Shown: positions 22,327-33,661, numbered from the stretch's first letter. The stretch is DNA of 64,000 nt from Platerodrilus igneus (GCA_036346225.1 JARFIW010001088.1:2575001-2639000), one strand, 5' to 3'. Made by a program: numbers and translations. Notes: generated by a model not told the origin, from the sequence alone.

Positions 22327-23592
22327 GGTGTAGCGGTCGGTTCAGCTGAACGGCTAGAAGCAGGTTGCGATTCAAAATGTAGCAAGGTATGATGCGGCTT
22401 GGCGCAAGTTCGACAGGAATTATAAGATTTGCATTGCATGGACGCATGGTCTGTTCGTAAGCAATTTAAACAAAGGCGTAAGCGTTTGACAATGTCGAAA
22501 CGTTCCGTCGGAGTTTTCTTTAGAAACGATTGACATCTATAAATTAAGTGATTGCCTTTGCAGGAAGGACAATGGTGCGAAAATGAATTATTTGAGTCAC
22601 TGGAGCTACTTGGTGTGTCCAGTGAAACTACGTTAGAAGAAACTCTTGGTTTAAATTGAAACGCTGAGGATTTCTTAGGCACTGATGTGTGAGATGTATG
22701 GACAGTCGTCGAATAAGAAACAGGTGCGGTTGAAGAAAAGGTTTCAACGCTGCACATTGTTGGGTTAAAAATATCTCAAATCCTCGAAATTAGGTATTTG
22801 CTTCGGATCCGATTGGAGTTCGAAGCGTTTTCTAGTGAACGGATCAAGTTTTTCTAAAAGCAAATCGACCAGAATAAAGTTCCAATGTTCAGTGGGAAAC
22901 TTTAAGTTAGTTAGAACAGCAAGGTTCTCCGAAAAACAATCAATAAGTGCCCTAAGTTTCTTAGGGTCTTCTGATTTTAAAGGTGAAAGTCTTTCATTGC
23001 TTTCCAATGCAAAGTTGCCAATAAACGCGGATTGCTAAATCTCTCACGCAAGGCGTTATAGGAAATAATAAAATTATCCCCCGAAATGGGTACAGATTTA
23101 ACGATTCTTAAAGACTCCCCGGTACAACAACTGATAAGATAATTTAATTTTTCGATATTGGACAGCGACGCGTTATTATAGACCAGGCTGTCAAATAAAT
23201 CGATAAAGATGAAAATTCAGTTACCTCATTATTAAAAATTTGGAGCTTTAACGGTAACAATTTTGATACCGTGCTGCTTGGAGCATTTTCGATGATTTGT
23301 GGTGCTTTCATTTCTTGCATCGTATCGAGATGCAGCAGTATGAAAAAATAAGCGGAATCTACTTCCTTCCGTACAGCGTTGTAAGTTAATGAGTCTACCT
23401 CGTCACATGAGGCCAAGACAGCGACTAAAATTGTATTGAAATTTGCATAAAGGTCATGTATTCCCTTGTTTGAATAAGGAACAATGCCTTTAAAGTTGGG
23501 TCACTTTGTATAGTCTTACAAAGCTCAAATATTTCTAAAATCCGTGTTTTCAGTAATTGGAGTTCTACCACATGTGCTTTCTTTGGAGCCAT
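22164..23592 (-). pseudogene. gag: BEL/Pao gag
   Basis: A start codon at 23592 opens a frame beginning MAPKKAHVVELQLL. Breaks near 23420, 23140 and 22760 move the reading through three further segments. Recognisable are an FNNEVTEFSS block of the DUF1759-type capsid region (about 23170-23220) and a downstream stretch with FILVDLLLEKLD. The nucleocapsid part (about 22380-22590) has CPSCKGNHLIYRC, CLNCLRTDHASMQC and CRTCAKPHHTLLH. This spaced trio of Cys/His knuckles is typical of Pao-type gag, whose product packages the element RNA. Confidence 0.85.
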
Positions 23593-24282
23593 TCTCAAAG
23601 ATTCTGAAAGGACTACAATAAACTGTTGTAAAACGGTAAAGCTAAATGTGCACTGAGAAATATTAAAATATTATGAGTTGTTCAAAGCACGAAAAATGTA
23701 AAATAGGGTATAACCAATAAATCACGTTTTATGACTAACGGTTCGTCAAACAAAAGCGTGAATATAAGATGTACCGCTTAACAACCCGAGCGGCTTACCA
23801 TCAAAAGCTCACAGAAACGTTTAAAACATGTGGCTTAACATATTTGCCGAAAGATGCAACTTTACAACCTTATTCCTCTGCAGATATTTTCAATATTGTA
23901 ATACAAAACGTGCAATAGCTTTTAAATACAAAGCAAATCCCTTTACCTTTCTTGTTTAAGAAGTATAAAGCGATTTATAGTTTTCAGGTTGCTTTCTGTT
24001 TTATGCCGCTAAAATGAATTTAAAACTGAAAACTGACAAATTTTATATTATGAATTTCTTTGTAATTAAAACGCTTGCTGGTTTCAATTACGGCGAAATC
24101 GCTTAATTTAATCTAAAGACAGTATAAATAATGTTTACACATTTTAACCCGCTAAATATGGGCTTTAAGCACAAATTTAAAACTGAAATATTAATTAATT
24201 AAAAACTCGCTGAAATGCACAATAATATTTAATTTAGGACATGTGTAACCACAGGACTAATGAATCCGGCTCGAAGGTCCAA

Positions 24283-24685
24283 TGATTAATTGGGGTTAAG
24301 GAGGTTGATATAAATGTGTGATAAAAATATGCAAATTATAATGAAGGACCAATTGCTTTTATAGCAATAACGATAACTACTTAGTAAAAGGGTATAAATA
24401 CCTTAAGTCCTGCGCCGCTGGGGGCAATAGACACTTTCACGCACAAAAGCTTTTACGGAGAACCAGAAACACGCACGAAAATGGTGTCGGTCTCGCTTTC
24501 AAAGCTCTAACACAACCGTCCTTTTCAAGGGTTCGAAGGCGACTTGCTTCTTTAAAGGCTCGAGTACGACTGTCACTTTATGCACTGTTATTGCCGGTAT
24601 ATAAAATGTTTCACTCAAACTGTAGGATGCACGCACAAAGTATTTATTGTCACAAAATACCGAATTGTTCGATGACGACGTAACA
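24283..24685 (-). repeat. BEL/Pao 5' LTR
   Basis: Matches 17799-18201. Followed on the minus strand by TTGGACCTTCGAGCCGG (24266-24282), which sits where a PBS should be and begins with TGG. I did not assign the tRNA. Confidence 0.93.
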
Positions 24686-24690
24686 CTCGG

Positions 24691-25561
24691 TCTGAGTGGT
24701 ACAAATCGATATTCTTTACTATCTGCTATTTACATCCACGTGGATTCGTACGTGAGTAAAATAACCCCTCATCTAGCCTTTCCTGCTAAAACATCCGACC
24801 GTTTCCAATATACGTAGAAGCTGCATGTTTATCTATTCAAATTTATTAGAATTTGACATTTAAAAGTTTGCAGGTGTGTGCTCCTAATGAACGTTTTAAT
24901 ATAATTCTCCGAGATTTGTTTTCATGGTATTTTAACCTTGGATTTTCACAGGCCTTTATGCTTATTATATATTACTAATGGTTCAATTAACTCCAATTAA
25001 AATAATAATGAATGGCATTGACTTCTACCCTTTAATTTTTAGCAAATACCAATTAAATATTAATTATTATCTGTACACTTTGTTTAATACCCGTTACTTA
25101 AAAATTGAATTAATTAATATAAATTTCGCACGTAATTTCTATTTGTTTCTTTATACAGGGTGTTAAATCTTAAAGTTCGCCGTTTGTCAAGTGTCGTGTA
25201 GAGTAGTTTAGTTGGCGGGAAAAATTTAATATAAAAATAATAGATCATATGATCTGCAGTCATAATTTAGTGTCAATGGAATTATTGATGTAAAAGGTTG
25301 TTTCGTTTTAAATTACGCCAAAATGGTATACAAATTGTAAGTTTTCTTTATATAACGATTTAGTATTAATTATTTATTTAAGGATTTGAATAAACTGTAA
25401 GAGAGAAAACTTTGTGTTTGCCTGTCTCTATAAATCGCAGTTATTCAGTCGTTGTTTGACGCAAGCGTAAAATTCAAAGCGACCAATCAAACTTAACATT
25501 TACACAGGGTGATTAAAATTATTTGATGTTAATTAATTTTCTACCCTGGTCTAAATTTGAG

Positions 25562-25563
<2 letters not shown>
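24691..25563 (-). repeat. Family A 5' LTR remnant, outer part
   Basis: Continues the LTR interrupted by the BEL/Pao element, matching 15815-16334. It is itself interrupted at 25163-25503 and reaches the LTR start TACTC at 25563, followed by a TA tract. Confidence 0.83.
25163..25503. mobile_element. 341-bp MITE-like insertion with 8-bp target duplication
   Basis: ACAGGGTG is duplicated at 25155-25162 and 25504-25511. The uninterrupted LTR at 16274-16290 has only one copy, so the insertion is proved by comparison. The ends (TTAAATCTTAAAG and CTTAACATTTAC) are weakly inverted. An 8-bp TSD fits hAT-like transposons, but the usual CAG-type ends are missing. No ORF. Class uncertain. Confidence 0.7.

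Positions 25564-25607
<44 letters not shown>
25564..25607. repeat. (TA)n microsatellite 5
   Basis: About 44 bp of TA joining two family A LTRs that point the same way (minus). Confidence 0.97.
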
Positions 25608-27821
25608 CTGTGAAACCTCCCTGTATAAAAATCGAGCCTCTGCTAATTGGGCGTCAAGAATGCTGTGAAACCTACAAAAAGCTATTCATTACCTTAACTG
25701 TGTTGGTCCATTGACTTTCTTCCGTTAGTCGCCTCGGCTGCTCCTCTAGATAACTTTCATCCTCATACATAAAAAAAAAACAAACACATTCCTACCACAA
25801 ACATCAACGTTAACTCTATTTACATCAATATTCACAATACATTAAAATTTCAAAATTAAAATTCAGCATAAATTTTAATATCAATAAAATTTCACGATTA
25901 AATTTGTTATCATTTTAACGTGCATCCAGAATTAAAGTCCTTGTAGGATGCCTACTAATTACTATAACAATATATGCAGACCTGAGTCTGAGTACAAAGG
26001 GAGCATCTACCACCCCTTTACGTTAATTAACCAGGTTCGTCTAATTGAGCTCAAAGACATACCCATATTTTCATCATAATCCAGAACATCAATACTAAAT
26101 ACCCCTTTCTACTTAAACAAGCAAATTTCACCTTAAAATTAAAATATTATTGTTAGTACAATTTCACTACTGTCCATTTTACGTAAATCAATTATAAAGT
26201 TATTCAACACACACCAAAATATCAAAGTTCGAACAAAATAGTATAATTTACCTGAAGGTTACTGCACTCGTAGCTTCAATGTACATCGTCCCTTTGTTAA
26301 TTACACCATTCCAACTGGGTTATATTTACGGCTTCTGATTCTCAACGCTTTAAAATTTTCTCCATCACCATTTATTTAAAGTTGTTTCAGGGCTTTTCCG
26401 GAACTAATCTGTGTATATCTGAACCTTGTTTTGTGGATCCAGACACGTTTATGCACCATTTAAGTATTAATACCCCCGAAAAATAACAAAGAAATTCATA
26501 CTTCTTTCACCAATATACGCCAAAACTGCCTACTTTTGTGTATTTATTTGTCGTTGTAAATTTTACCAATTGGTACAGTGATACTAAACTTTCTTTACCT
26601 TGTATCTTCTTTTCTAAGTGCACTAACGTACATTCATTGTAGCACGTAAAGAACAAGCTGTTTTAAATCACATAATATTCGAGCAAACTGTTTAAATTAT
26701 TTAATATTAAAACCGGAAAACTAAAAAGCACTGTTTAACGCGTTCAATCAAGTCGAAGATCTAAGAGAGCTTGTTCATATTCCCCTGGGTATATATAGAG
26801 GTTAGCCTGTCTGTCGGTCGAGTCTCCAAAACGGACAATTCTAAAGAATTTCGCCTGCTCTGTTCCCATTCCGCAGCCCGGCATGCGATTTTTACGAATT
26901 TTGCACTCGCCCCAGATAAATCTCAGAAATTTCAACACGGCTTGCAACGTCTGGAAATAACTAATTGAACTTTATACAGAAATGTTATTTTTACCTCTCA
27001 AATTTTGCCTTTTACTTTCAACCAATCGCAACCCCATGACGTTGCTCTACTCACGCCTTTTTACTATATGTGTCTCGGTCTTGCGCATATTATCTGTCTC
27101 TATCTACCCTGTTCTTATTAGTGCAAATTGATATTCTTTATTATCGATTATTTCAGTCCATGTGGACTATCTGGGTTAAATAACCCCGTATCGCGCCTTT
27201 CGCATTTCTCGTTACTATTAATTATCTGCAACATTTACGCAGAATGAGCTTTTTTAAAAATACGCAGGTGTTCTGTATTTCGTGCTAAAGCATCCGACCG
27301 TTTCCAATATCCGTAGAATCGACATGTTTATCTAAACAAATTAAACTGAAATTGCCTTTTAAAAATACACAGGTGTGTTCAAACGTAACATTTTAAATAT
27401 CCCTTCTACGATTTGACTATTAGTGGGTTTTTCACAAGTTTTTATAGATATTATATGTTACTAATGGTTCAATTAACTCCAATTAAAATAATACCCTTTA
27501 ATTTTTAGTGACTCCTAATCAAATATTAATTATTATCAGTACATTTTTGTTTAATACCGCTTACTTAAAATAGAGTTAATTAATATAAATTTTGCACGTA
27601 ATTTCTCTTTGTTTCTTTACGTAGAGCTTTTTAATACTGCTTCTTTTGATATAAAGCGTCTTGTACATGATTTAAATCTCTTATTTTTAATGAAACGAAT
27701 GAATTTTTATTCTCCACGGTTTTTTTTTAATAAAGCGTATTATCTAATAAAATTCCTTATACACGGTGATTAAAATTATTTGATGTGATTATTTAATTTT
27801 CTACCCTGGTCTAAATATGAG

Positions 27822-27823
<2 letters not shown>
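25608..27823 (-). repeat. Family A solo LTR with one PBS-like module
   Basis: On the minus strand it runs from TACTCATATTTAGACC (27823) to TTTCACAGCA (25608), both ends at TA tracts. Near the end it shows one module: CACAGCATTCTTGACGCCC, then AATTAGCAGAGGCTCGA, then a tail, then the terminal CACAGCA (25608-25673). It is clearly diverged from the other A copies. No gag or pol. Confidence 0.83.

Positions 27824-27863
<40 letters not shown>
27824..27863. repeat. (TA)n microsatellite 6
   Basis: About 40 bp of TA between the solo A LTR and unassigned sequence. Confidence 0.97.
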
Positions 27864-27865
<2 letters not shown>

Positions 27866-29722
27866 ATCTGTCTATCATTATTGCAGCCATCAATATGCAA
27901 ATTGCATTGGTAGTTCCGTCCATCGAATTATTGCATAGCTGAGGGTGAACGAATTCTATTATTTGGTGATGTCATTTTTTTCGTAACGCTTCATGTAGGA
28001 GTAGCAACCGCTATTTTTTCAGGCTGTAATATTAGTAGCTCCATGGAAAATATGTATAATTGTAGTACAATCGATTCTCCATAAGAGGCAGTGCGGGCAT
28101 ATACACAAGCGTATATTTGAATCGGTTTCAAACATTCATCTGCACCTTATTGCATCCGAGACTTGGCAACAGTGTAGCGTATGAGTCGCGGTAATTCATC
28201 ATATATTTGGTAACTTCTAAGATCGGCGCGTTATGCTAGTGTATTAACAGTGGACATAAGCTTATGATATGTTTAAATTTCATACAAACTAGACCTAGCG
28301 TGGTGTATGCATATTATTTTAAGCATTCAACATAATTTCAACAGCACAGTTGATTGGAAAGTGTTTGGTGGACGCGAGTTAAAAATTATTATGCAAGCCC
28401 GCCTGCGTTTAAAAGAGCGTGTATGGGATTAGTTTACTAAATATGTATATGCGCATTTATCCACTATTAAATTATTATTAATCAATTTCAAAATTTAATG
28501 TGTTCTAATTACTGGTAAAATATAATATTTTGAGTACAATTCTTTGTTCAGACATAATCATCAACTTCTAAACTGCTGATGTTATAGGCCTTATCTTTTG
28601 AGAAGTCAACCTCCGCAGAAATTAATACTTCGTTTAAAAACTGAATAAGATATTTTTATTAAAGAGTAAAAAATTATATAACACCAATGTTTTAATAAAT
28701 TCTTTATATTCAAACGTCCTTATTTTTATTCTATGTTACATTCATATTTTGAATAATAATATTAAAATACCGTCATAAGGTACACACCATTAAAATATCT
28801 AAACCGTTTTATAGTTACAACAATTTTGATTTGCGGTATATACATTTTAATTTAATAAAAGGTTCTGAATTATAACTATACAATAAAGATGAAAACAAAT
28901 GTTTGCCGTGCATAATGGAAGGCGTCAACCCTTATACCAGTTGGGGGTTGTTTTTGATAGTGATTTTTATGGCAATATATGGTAATATTCGAATTGAAAT
29001 AGTTAAAGACTTATACAGTGTCCCACGAGGAACCCGACAAACTTCTAAGGTGGTTTCCTCTCATCAAAATAATGAAAAAAGTTCATATAAACATATGTCC
29101 GGAAATGCTTTGTTAGCGAGTTACGGCTAGCAAAATATTTCGCCCGATTTTCTGGGAAACGACGGAAATAAAGCCAAACTCATTTTTGTGGCGTTAAGTT
29201 AGGTGTTAAATTTATTGAATTTTATGTAAAATGAACTGAAAAATTGAATAAAACATGTCCCAGACCTCTAGGATCACCCATATCTGAGATATCAGACAAA
29301 ATACGCAAAATTCTGTCTCGAAAACCATGCTTTATTTAGATTTAAACTATATTAACTTCATTAAATGGGTAATAAACACGCAAACTTTTTAAACCAAACT
29401 TGTAGTGAATTTAATTCTGAAGAGAATGATGTAAAATAGGCCAATAATAAACAAACACAAAGTTTAAAAAATTAATGTTTAATTAAATCAACACATACGA
29501 AAAATAAGACAGAATATGCAATATATGTTTATTAAATAAACGTTCTACGTAAAAACAAAACATTTTAGTTGCTGATTCTTTTAATTAAATTGACCTTACA
29601 AATGGTGTTCAAAATGATTTCCTTAATAATTTATGCACAATCTGGCGCGTTAACTCCAAAGAAGAATTATTGAACCAATTTTTGAACGCTTGTGAACTAC
29701 TTAAGAACGGCCGAGATATTAG
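27864..29722. other. Unassigned region
   Basis: No element, RNA gene or convincing coding region seen on either strand. The longest open frame here is short and resembles nothing I know. This is the longest stretch before the non-LTR region that may be unique host sequence. Confidence 0.5.
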
Positions 29723-30220
29723 GGTCTTGATAAATTATTCAAACAGATCAATTTCAAAATTGCTTTCACTAATACCTATAAAATTAAAGATTTGCTAGGT
29801 AATCCAAAAGACAAGGTGAAAAAATTGCAAAAGTCGGGGATTTATGAAATTAGTTGTGCAGGGCCAGGGTGTTTTCAAAAATATATTGGTCAGATCAAGA
29901 GGAATATAACAACAAGATTTAAAGAGCACATTGCTCAGTTCAAATATGGTAAATACGAAAGGTCTCGGGTCGCCAAACATATATTTGAAACCAGCCACCC
30001 CGTTAAACTAGAAAATGTTAAATTGTTAAAAGCGGTACCAACGTTTTCCTCCTTAAATGCCTATGAATCAATTAAAATTGTTAAACATAATGGACCCCTC
30101 TTAAACACTGATAAAGGGCCAATAGAGCCATCTGCTTTGCTTCCCTATTGGTCAACAACCAACGAGAAAGCAAGATTAAATTGGTTCCGCTTCAGTAGAT
30201 TTAGAATTAGTATAAATTAA
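29723..30220 (+). pseudogene. Penelope-like element GIY-YIG endonuclease fragment
   Basis: The frame is open from 29723 (a TAG precedes it) and ends at a stop near 30218. It has SGIYEISCAGPGCFQKYIGQ, then RFKEHI and a later SVNAYESI-type block with a glutamate: the GIY, YIG and arginine elements of the nuclease. This is a different PLE lineage from the copies at 290-1268 and 58614-61064, with a longer GIY-to-YIG spacing. RT is absent, so the copy is 5'-truncated. It is followed by a tail with a duplicated segment and a hammerhead-like motif. Confidence 0.83.
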
Positions 30221-30261
30221 GTAGATTTAAGTTATAATGTCACAATTCACTTGTTTGTTGT

Positions 30262-30400
30262 GGATAACACCAGCCTGCGGGTGAGGAGAATATCCTCGAT
30301 AGTGTTTAAAGCAACAATATAGTAAATTGTATGTTGGGAGGTTCGCTTCAGCCTGAGTGGTGAGGAGAATATCCTCTGAAGTGTTCCAGAACAACAGCTA
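30262..30400 (+). repeat. Two-copy tandem segment in the PLE tail
   Basis: GGTGAGGAGAATATCCTC occurs at about 30280-30298 and again at about 30358-30375, each preceded by a GCCTG stretch and followed by an AGTGTT stretch. The inner GAGGAGAATATCCTC can form a hairpin (GAGGA/TCCTC). Confidence 0.8.
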
Positions 30401-30426
30401 ATTATTATTTAATTACAGATTTCCTA

Positions 30427-30461
30427 CTGATGATGACCACATAGTGGTCGAAATACGTATC
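30427..30461 (+). ncRNA. Hammerhead-ribozyme-like motif in the PLE tail
   Basis: The conserved box CTGATGA (30427-30433) is followed by a perfect 6-bp helix II (GACCAC / GTGGTC, loop ATA, 30435-30449). The GAAA box comes next (30450-30453), then the palindrome TACGTA (helix III) and the cleavage dinucleotide TC (30460-30461). Flanking bases give a short helix I. Minimal hammerheads with a tiny palindromic helix III that act as dimers are known in PLE terminal repeats. All core positions are present, so activity is plausible. It would process PLE transcripts. Confidence 0.75.
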
Positions 30462-30540
30462 TGGTATTTTAAATATTTGTTGTGGTAAGGGTTTTTCATT
30501 TTATTCAAATTGTGCCACAGTGTTCCTATAAATTATTATA

Positions 30541-30650
30541 CACAGGGTGTCCGGAAAATACGTGTACAACGTAAGAACAGAGATTCTTTGGCTCGAAATA
30601 GATCGATTTGAGCCAACTTACCTATTATACAAGTTGCTTCATTTGCCGTT
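30541..30650 (+). other. Unassigned junction sequence starting CAGGGTGTCCGGAAA
   Basis: It begins with an ACAGGGTGT motif similar to those near the starts of families A and C and of many insect repeats. No partner copy in the window was seen, so the source is unknown. Confidence 0.35.
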
Positions 30651-31396
30651 GATAAACATTTGTGAAATTTTGTGCTGCGTGATTGACTTTTTTTGGAGCA
30701 TATTTATGATTGTAGAACTTATTGAAAAAGATACATGTACTGGACAATTTATTGAGGTTAAATATTGAAAAGAGATGTATTTAACACATTCAAAATTTTA
30801 TTCAGGATATAAATTAAATTGTAAAAGGTAAACGGGTCTGTTAATTTTGTTTTAATTTATGCAAGGTGTAAGAGGCATATACAAACTAAACTGGGTTATT
30901 ATGAGCTCACTATACTCCAGTGTGCAGTCAATTTAAAGTAACATGTGGGGCCCATCTACTCATATCTCATCATATTTGTTTGAAAATAATTAAAAAATCA
31001 AGGACTTTAAAAACATATCATATTCTGAGTTTTATAATTAGTGTATCAAGCTGTTTTTAACACATGTAAATATAATTTATTTGTTAATAGCTGTAAATAA
31101 AGGTTGTATGATTGTTGTATTATTTGGTGATTTTATTGAATGGTGTGCGAGTGTGTAAGAGGAATTGTTGTAAATTTAGGTATTCGAGAAGAGGTACAGC
31201 TAACCAGGGAAGCTGAAGGAGTTTGCAGGCGAAATGAAATAGGGTGAGGAAATTGTTTTTTCAGCAATTTTTGTAATTTTGAAAATTATATACCAGATCA
31301 AAGAGGGGCACAAATTTTCCTGAAGTTCCACGGCAACTTTTATGACGGCCCAACGTTGGGGCTCGATGTTAAAAGCTTAGTCCCCAACTACTACGG

Positions 31397-31398
<2 letters not shown>
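30651..31398 (+). repeat. Family C LTR, 3' part, with one PBS-like module
   Basis: Aligns with 56180-56854 (shared TACATGTACTGGACAAT, GGGTTATTATGAGCTC and GGGCCCATCTACTC landmarks). The module starts CACGGCA (31329-31335), carries GACGGCCCAACGTTGGGGCTCGA as a tRNA-Lys PBS-like core, and is closed by the terminal TACGGCA at 31392-31398 before a TA tract. The 5' part of the LTR is missing. Confidence 0.78.

Positions 31399-31434
<36 letters not shown>
31399..31434. repeat. (TA)n microsatellite 7
   Basis: About 36 bp of AT joining the end of a family C LTR to the start of the family A element. Confidence 0.97.
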
Positions 31435-31436
<2 letters not shown>

Positions 31437-32368
31437 CTCAAATTTAGACCAGGGTAGAAAATTAATAAACAGCATCAAATAATTTTAATCACCGTGTATA
31501 AGGAAGTTTTGGGTAATAATACGCTTCATTTAAAAGCATATTGGATAAATTCGTCATTTACTTCTAAACATAGGGTTTATATTGTTTAGATAATGTTAAA
31601 CACCGTGTATATCAGAGCAGTGGAAAATAGTACGCTTAATTAAAGGCCTACTGTGTAGATTTAAATCATTCAATTAGAATGTAGGGTTTGTAAATAATTA
31701 TAATCAACGTGTAAAAGTAAGTAATGTAGAATTTCATTAGATAATACGCATTATTAAAACCATGGAGCATAAAAATTTATTCGTTTCGTTAAAAATAAGG
31801 GGATTAGCTTATTCACTGGACGCTTGCTATAAAAAGAAGCAGAGTTAAAATGTTCAACTTGTATTTAATTTAATCTTTCCAAGTACTAAAACTATCGAGA
31901 AATTATAACGACGTGGGGAAGTCATGTAAGAGCCTTCAGCGTATTAGAACTCAAAACACCTGCAAAAATAATGATGTATATGATAGTCGATAAGCTTTAA
32001 GCTATATGAGTGCAAGTAAGAAAGCATGTTTGTGGTATAAAGACAAGCGAGATGGAATGCATCGGTAGTTAAATAAGGGGAAATATGTAAAAGAAGAGCA
32101 CAGGTTTAAGATAGAACGAACAGACTAGATTGGCGAGTAAGGTTGAAGTAAGATGCAAACATGAGAGGTGGAAGCATAACAATGTCTATGTAAAATCAAT
32201 TAGTTGTTCTTGGACTTGTTGCGAGGCGTGTGGAAATTTCTCAGATTTAAACTCGGACGAGTGCAAATTTCAGAAGAATCATTGTGCCGAGACATCGGAA
32301 GGGAAAATAGAATGCGAATTTCTGAAAATCGTCCGTCGCGGGACAAATTCGACTTGCAAGCGAGCCAT

Positions 32369-32376
32369 TATATAAA
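32369..32376 (+). promoter_or_regulatory. TATA box in the family A 5' LTR
   Basis: TATATAAA preceded by GCCAT and followed by CCCGTGCTG. Conserved in position in the 3' LTR (37948-37955) and the minus-strand copies. Likely the start point for element RNA; not tested. Confidence 0.55.
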
Positions 32377-33479
32377 CCCGTGCTGATAGGGGTTTAGCTC
32401 TCTTTTATTTTTGAATATATTCGATACTTCAAGCGGTCTCTCTTTATTTTTTTGATTTTAGTCAATACGTCAAGCAGAATACATGGTGATTACGTGATAC
32501 GATAAAAGTTATTATGCATTAGTGCACTTAGAGAAGATAGATGAAGGTAATAAAGTCTAGTTATATTTGCGGGTATTACTGTACCAATTATCCAAATTAG
32601 TAACGATAAATAAATAAATTGAAGTATGCCGTTTTGGGTATAGCGTGAAAGAATTATGAATTTCATTGCTATTTTTCGGGAGTGTTAGTAATCAAATGTT
32701 ATTCGTAAACGTGACTGGATCCACAAAACAAGATTTAGATATACCTAGATGAGTGCCTGAGAAGCCCTGAAACCTTTTGGACAAATGGTGGTGTAAAAAA
32801 TTTCAAAGGCGGTCAGAAATTCAAAGACGTAAACATAAAACAGCTGGAATGGTGGGATTAGCAAGGACGATGTACATTGGAGCCACGAGTGCATTAACAT
32901 TCAGGTAACTTATGCATTGTTGTTCGATCTTAGATGTTTTGGTGTGTGTTGGATATCTTTATAATTTGTTTGATAAAGATGGACAGTAGTAAATTTGTAT
33001 AAACAACAATTTTGAATTTTAAGGTAAAATTTTCTTGTATAAGTAAAAAGGAGTTTTTATTAGGTTTATGTTTTTGATTATGATGAAAATTTGGGTCTGT
33101 CTCTGAGCTCAATTAGACTAACCCGTTAAATTAACGTAAAGGGGTGGGAGATGCTCCCTTTTATTCAGACTCAGGTCTGCAAATATTGTTAACTTAATTA
33201 GTATGCATCCTACAAGGACTCTAATTCCGGATGCAAATTAAAATGAAGACAAATTTGAACTTGAAATTTTATGATGCTGAAATTTAATTTTGAAATTTTA
33301 ATGTATTGTGAATATTGGTGTAAATAGAGTTAAAGTTGATGTTTGTGGTAGGAATGTGTTTTTTTTATGAATGAGGATGAAAGTTTTATCTAGGTGAGCA
33401 GCCGAGGCGGAAGGAGTCAAGAGGTGATATTCAGGTAAGAAATCGATTATCAGAAGAAAGTCAACGGACAAGAGAATGT

Positions 33480-33656
33480 CAGCAATTCTTGGCACAGAAC
33501 GAGGGGCAATTCAAAAACAGGACGAGGATCACAGCATTCTTGGTGCCCAATTCGTGAGGTTCGATTCTTATAAAGTTCCACAGCATTTTATGACGGCCCA
33601 ACGCTGGGGCTCGATTCGAAAACCTTAGTTCCCGAATTTTGGTGACGTCCACAGCA
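33480..33656 (+). repeat. Three tandem LTR-end/PBS-like modules
   Basis: Each module begins with an LTR-end-like heptamer and continues with a decayed tRNA-Lys PBS. 33480-33529: CAGCA then TTGGCACAGAACGAGGGGC. 33530-33578: CACAGCA then TTGGTGCCCAATTCGTGAGG and TTCGA. 33579-33649: CACAGCA then GACGGCCCAACGCTGGGGC and TCGA. The terminal CACAGCA (33650-33656) is followed by the present PBS outside the LTR. The same set closes the 3' LTR (39050-39230). Confidence 0.85.
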
Positions 33657-33661
33657 TTTTA

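Larger units (their letters stand above)
17799..24685 (-). mobile_element. BEL/Pao LTR retrotransposon with two LTRs
   Basis: Two LTRs of equal length (403 bp: 17799-18201 and 24283-24685) flank a gag-pol region in pieces. Element sense is minus: it starts TGTTACGTC and ends in CA. A 5-bp duplication CTCGG is found at 17794-17798 and 24686-24690, and the family A LTR is continuous across it. The order gag, protease, RT, RNase H, integrase and C-terminal DUF5641-type domain is that of BEL/Pao. Multiple frameshifts and stops disable it, yet the LTRs look almost identical by eye, so insertion is fairly recent or conversion has occurred. Confidence 0.93.
12530..25563 (-). mobile_element. Family A Gypsy element, minus strand, with three nested insertions
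   Basis: The 3' LTR is 12530-16334 (split by a solo LTR at 13387-15209) and the internal remnant is 16335-17221. The 5' LTR remnant is 17222-17798 plus 24686-25563 (split by a BEL/Pao element at 17799-24685 and a MITE-like insert at 25163-25503). The family identity is set by the two-LTR plus-strand copy at 31435-39230. A deletion joins mid-5' LTR to RT at about 17222 through a shared AAATTAG. TA tracts flank both outer ends. Confidence 0.85.
31435..33656 (+). repeat. Family A 5' LTR with three internal PBS-like modules
   Basis: Starts TACTCAAATTTAGACC after the TA tract and ends CACAGCA at 33650-33656. Modules start at 33480, 33530 and 33579. Visible differences from the 3' LTR are few, mainly single bases and a short indel near 33300. 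Confidence 0.9.

Noticed and set aside
29792..29795. Start codon for the GIY-YIG frame at 29792
   Set aside because: The codon is TTG and the frame is open further upstream to 29723, so this is an internal position in a truncated PLE, not a start.
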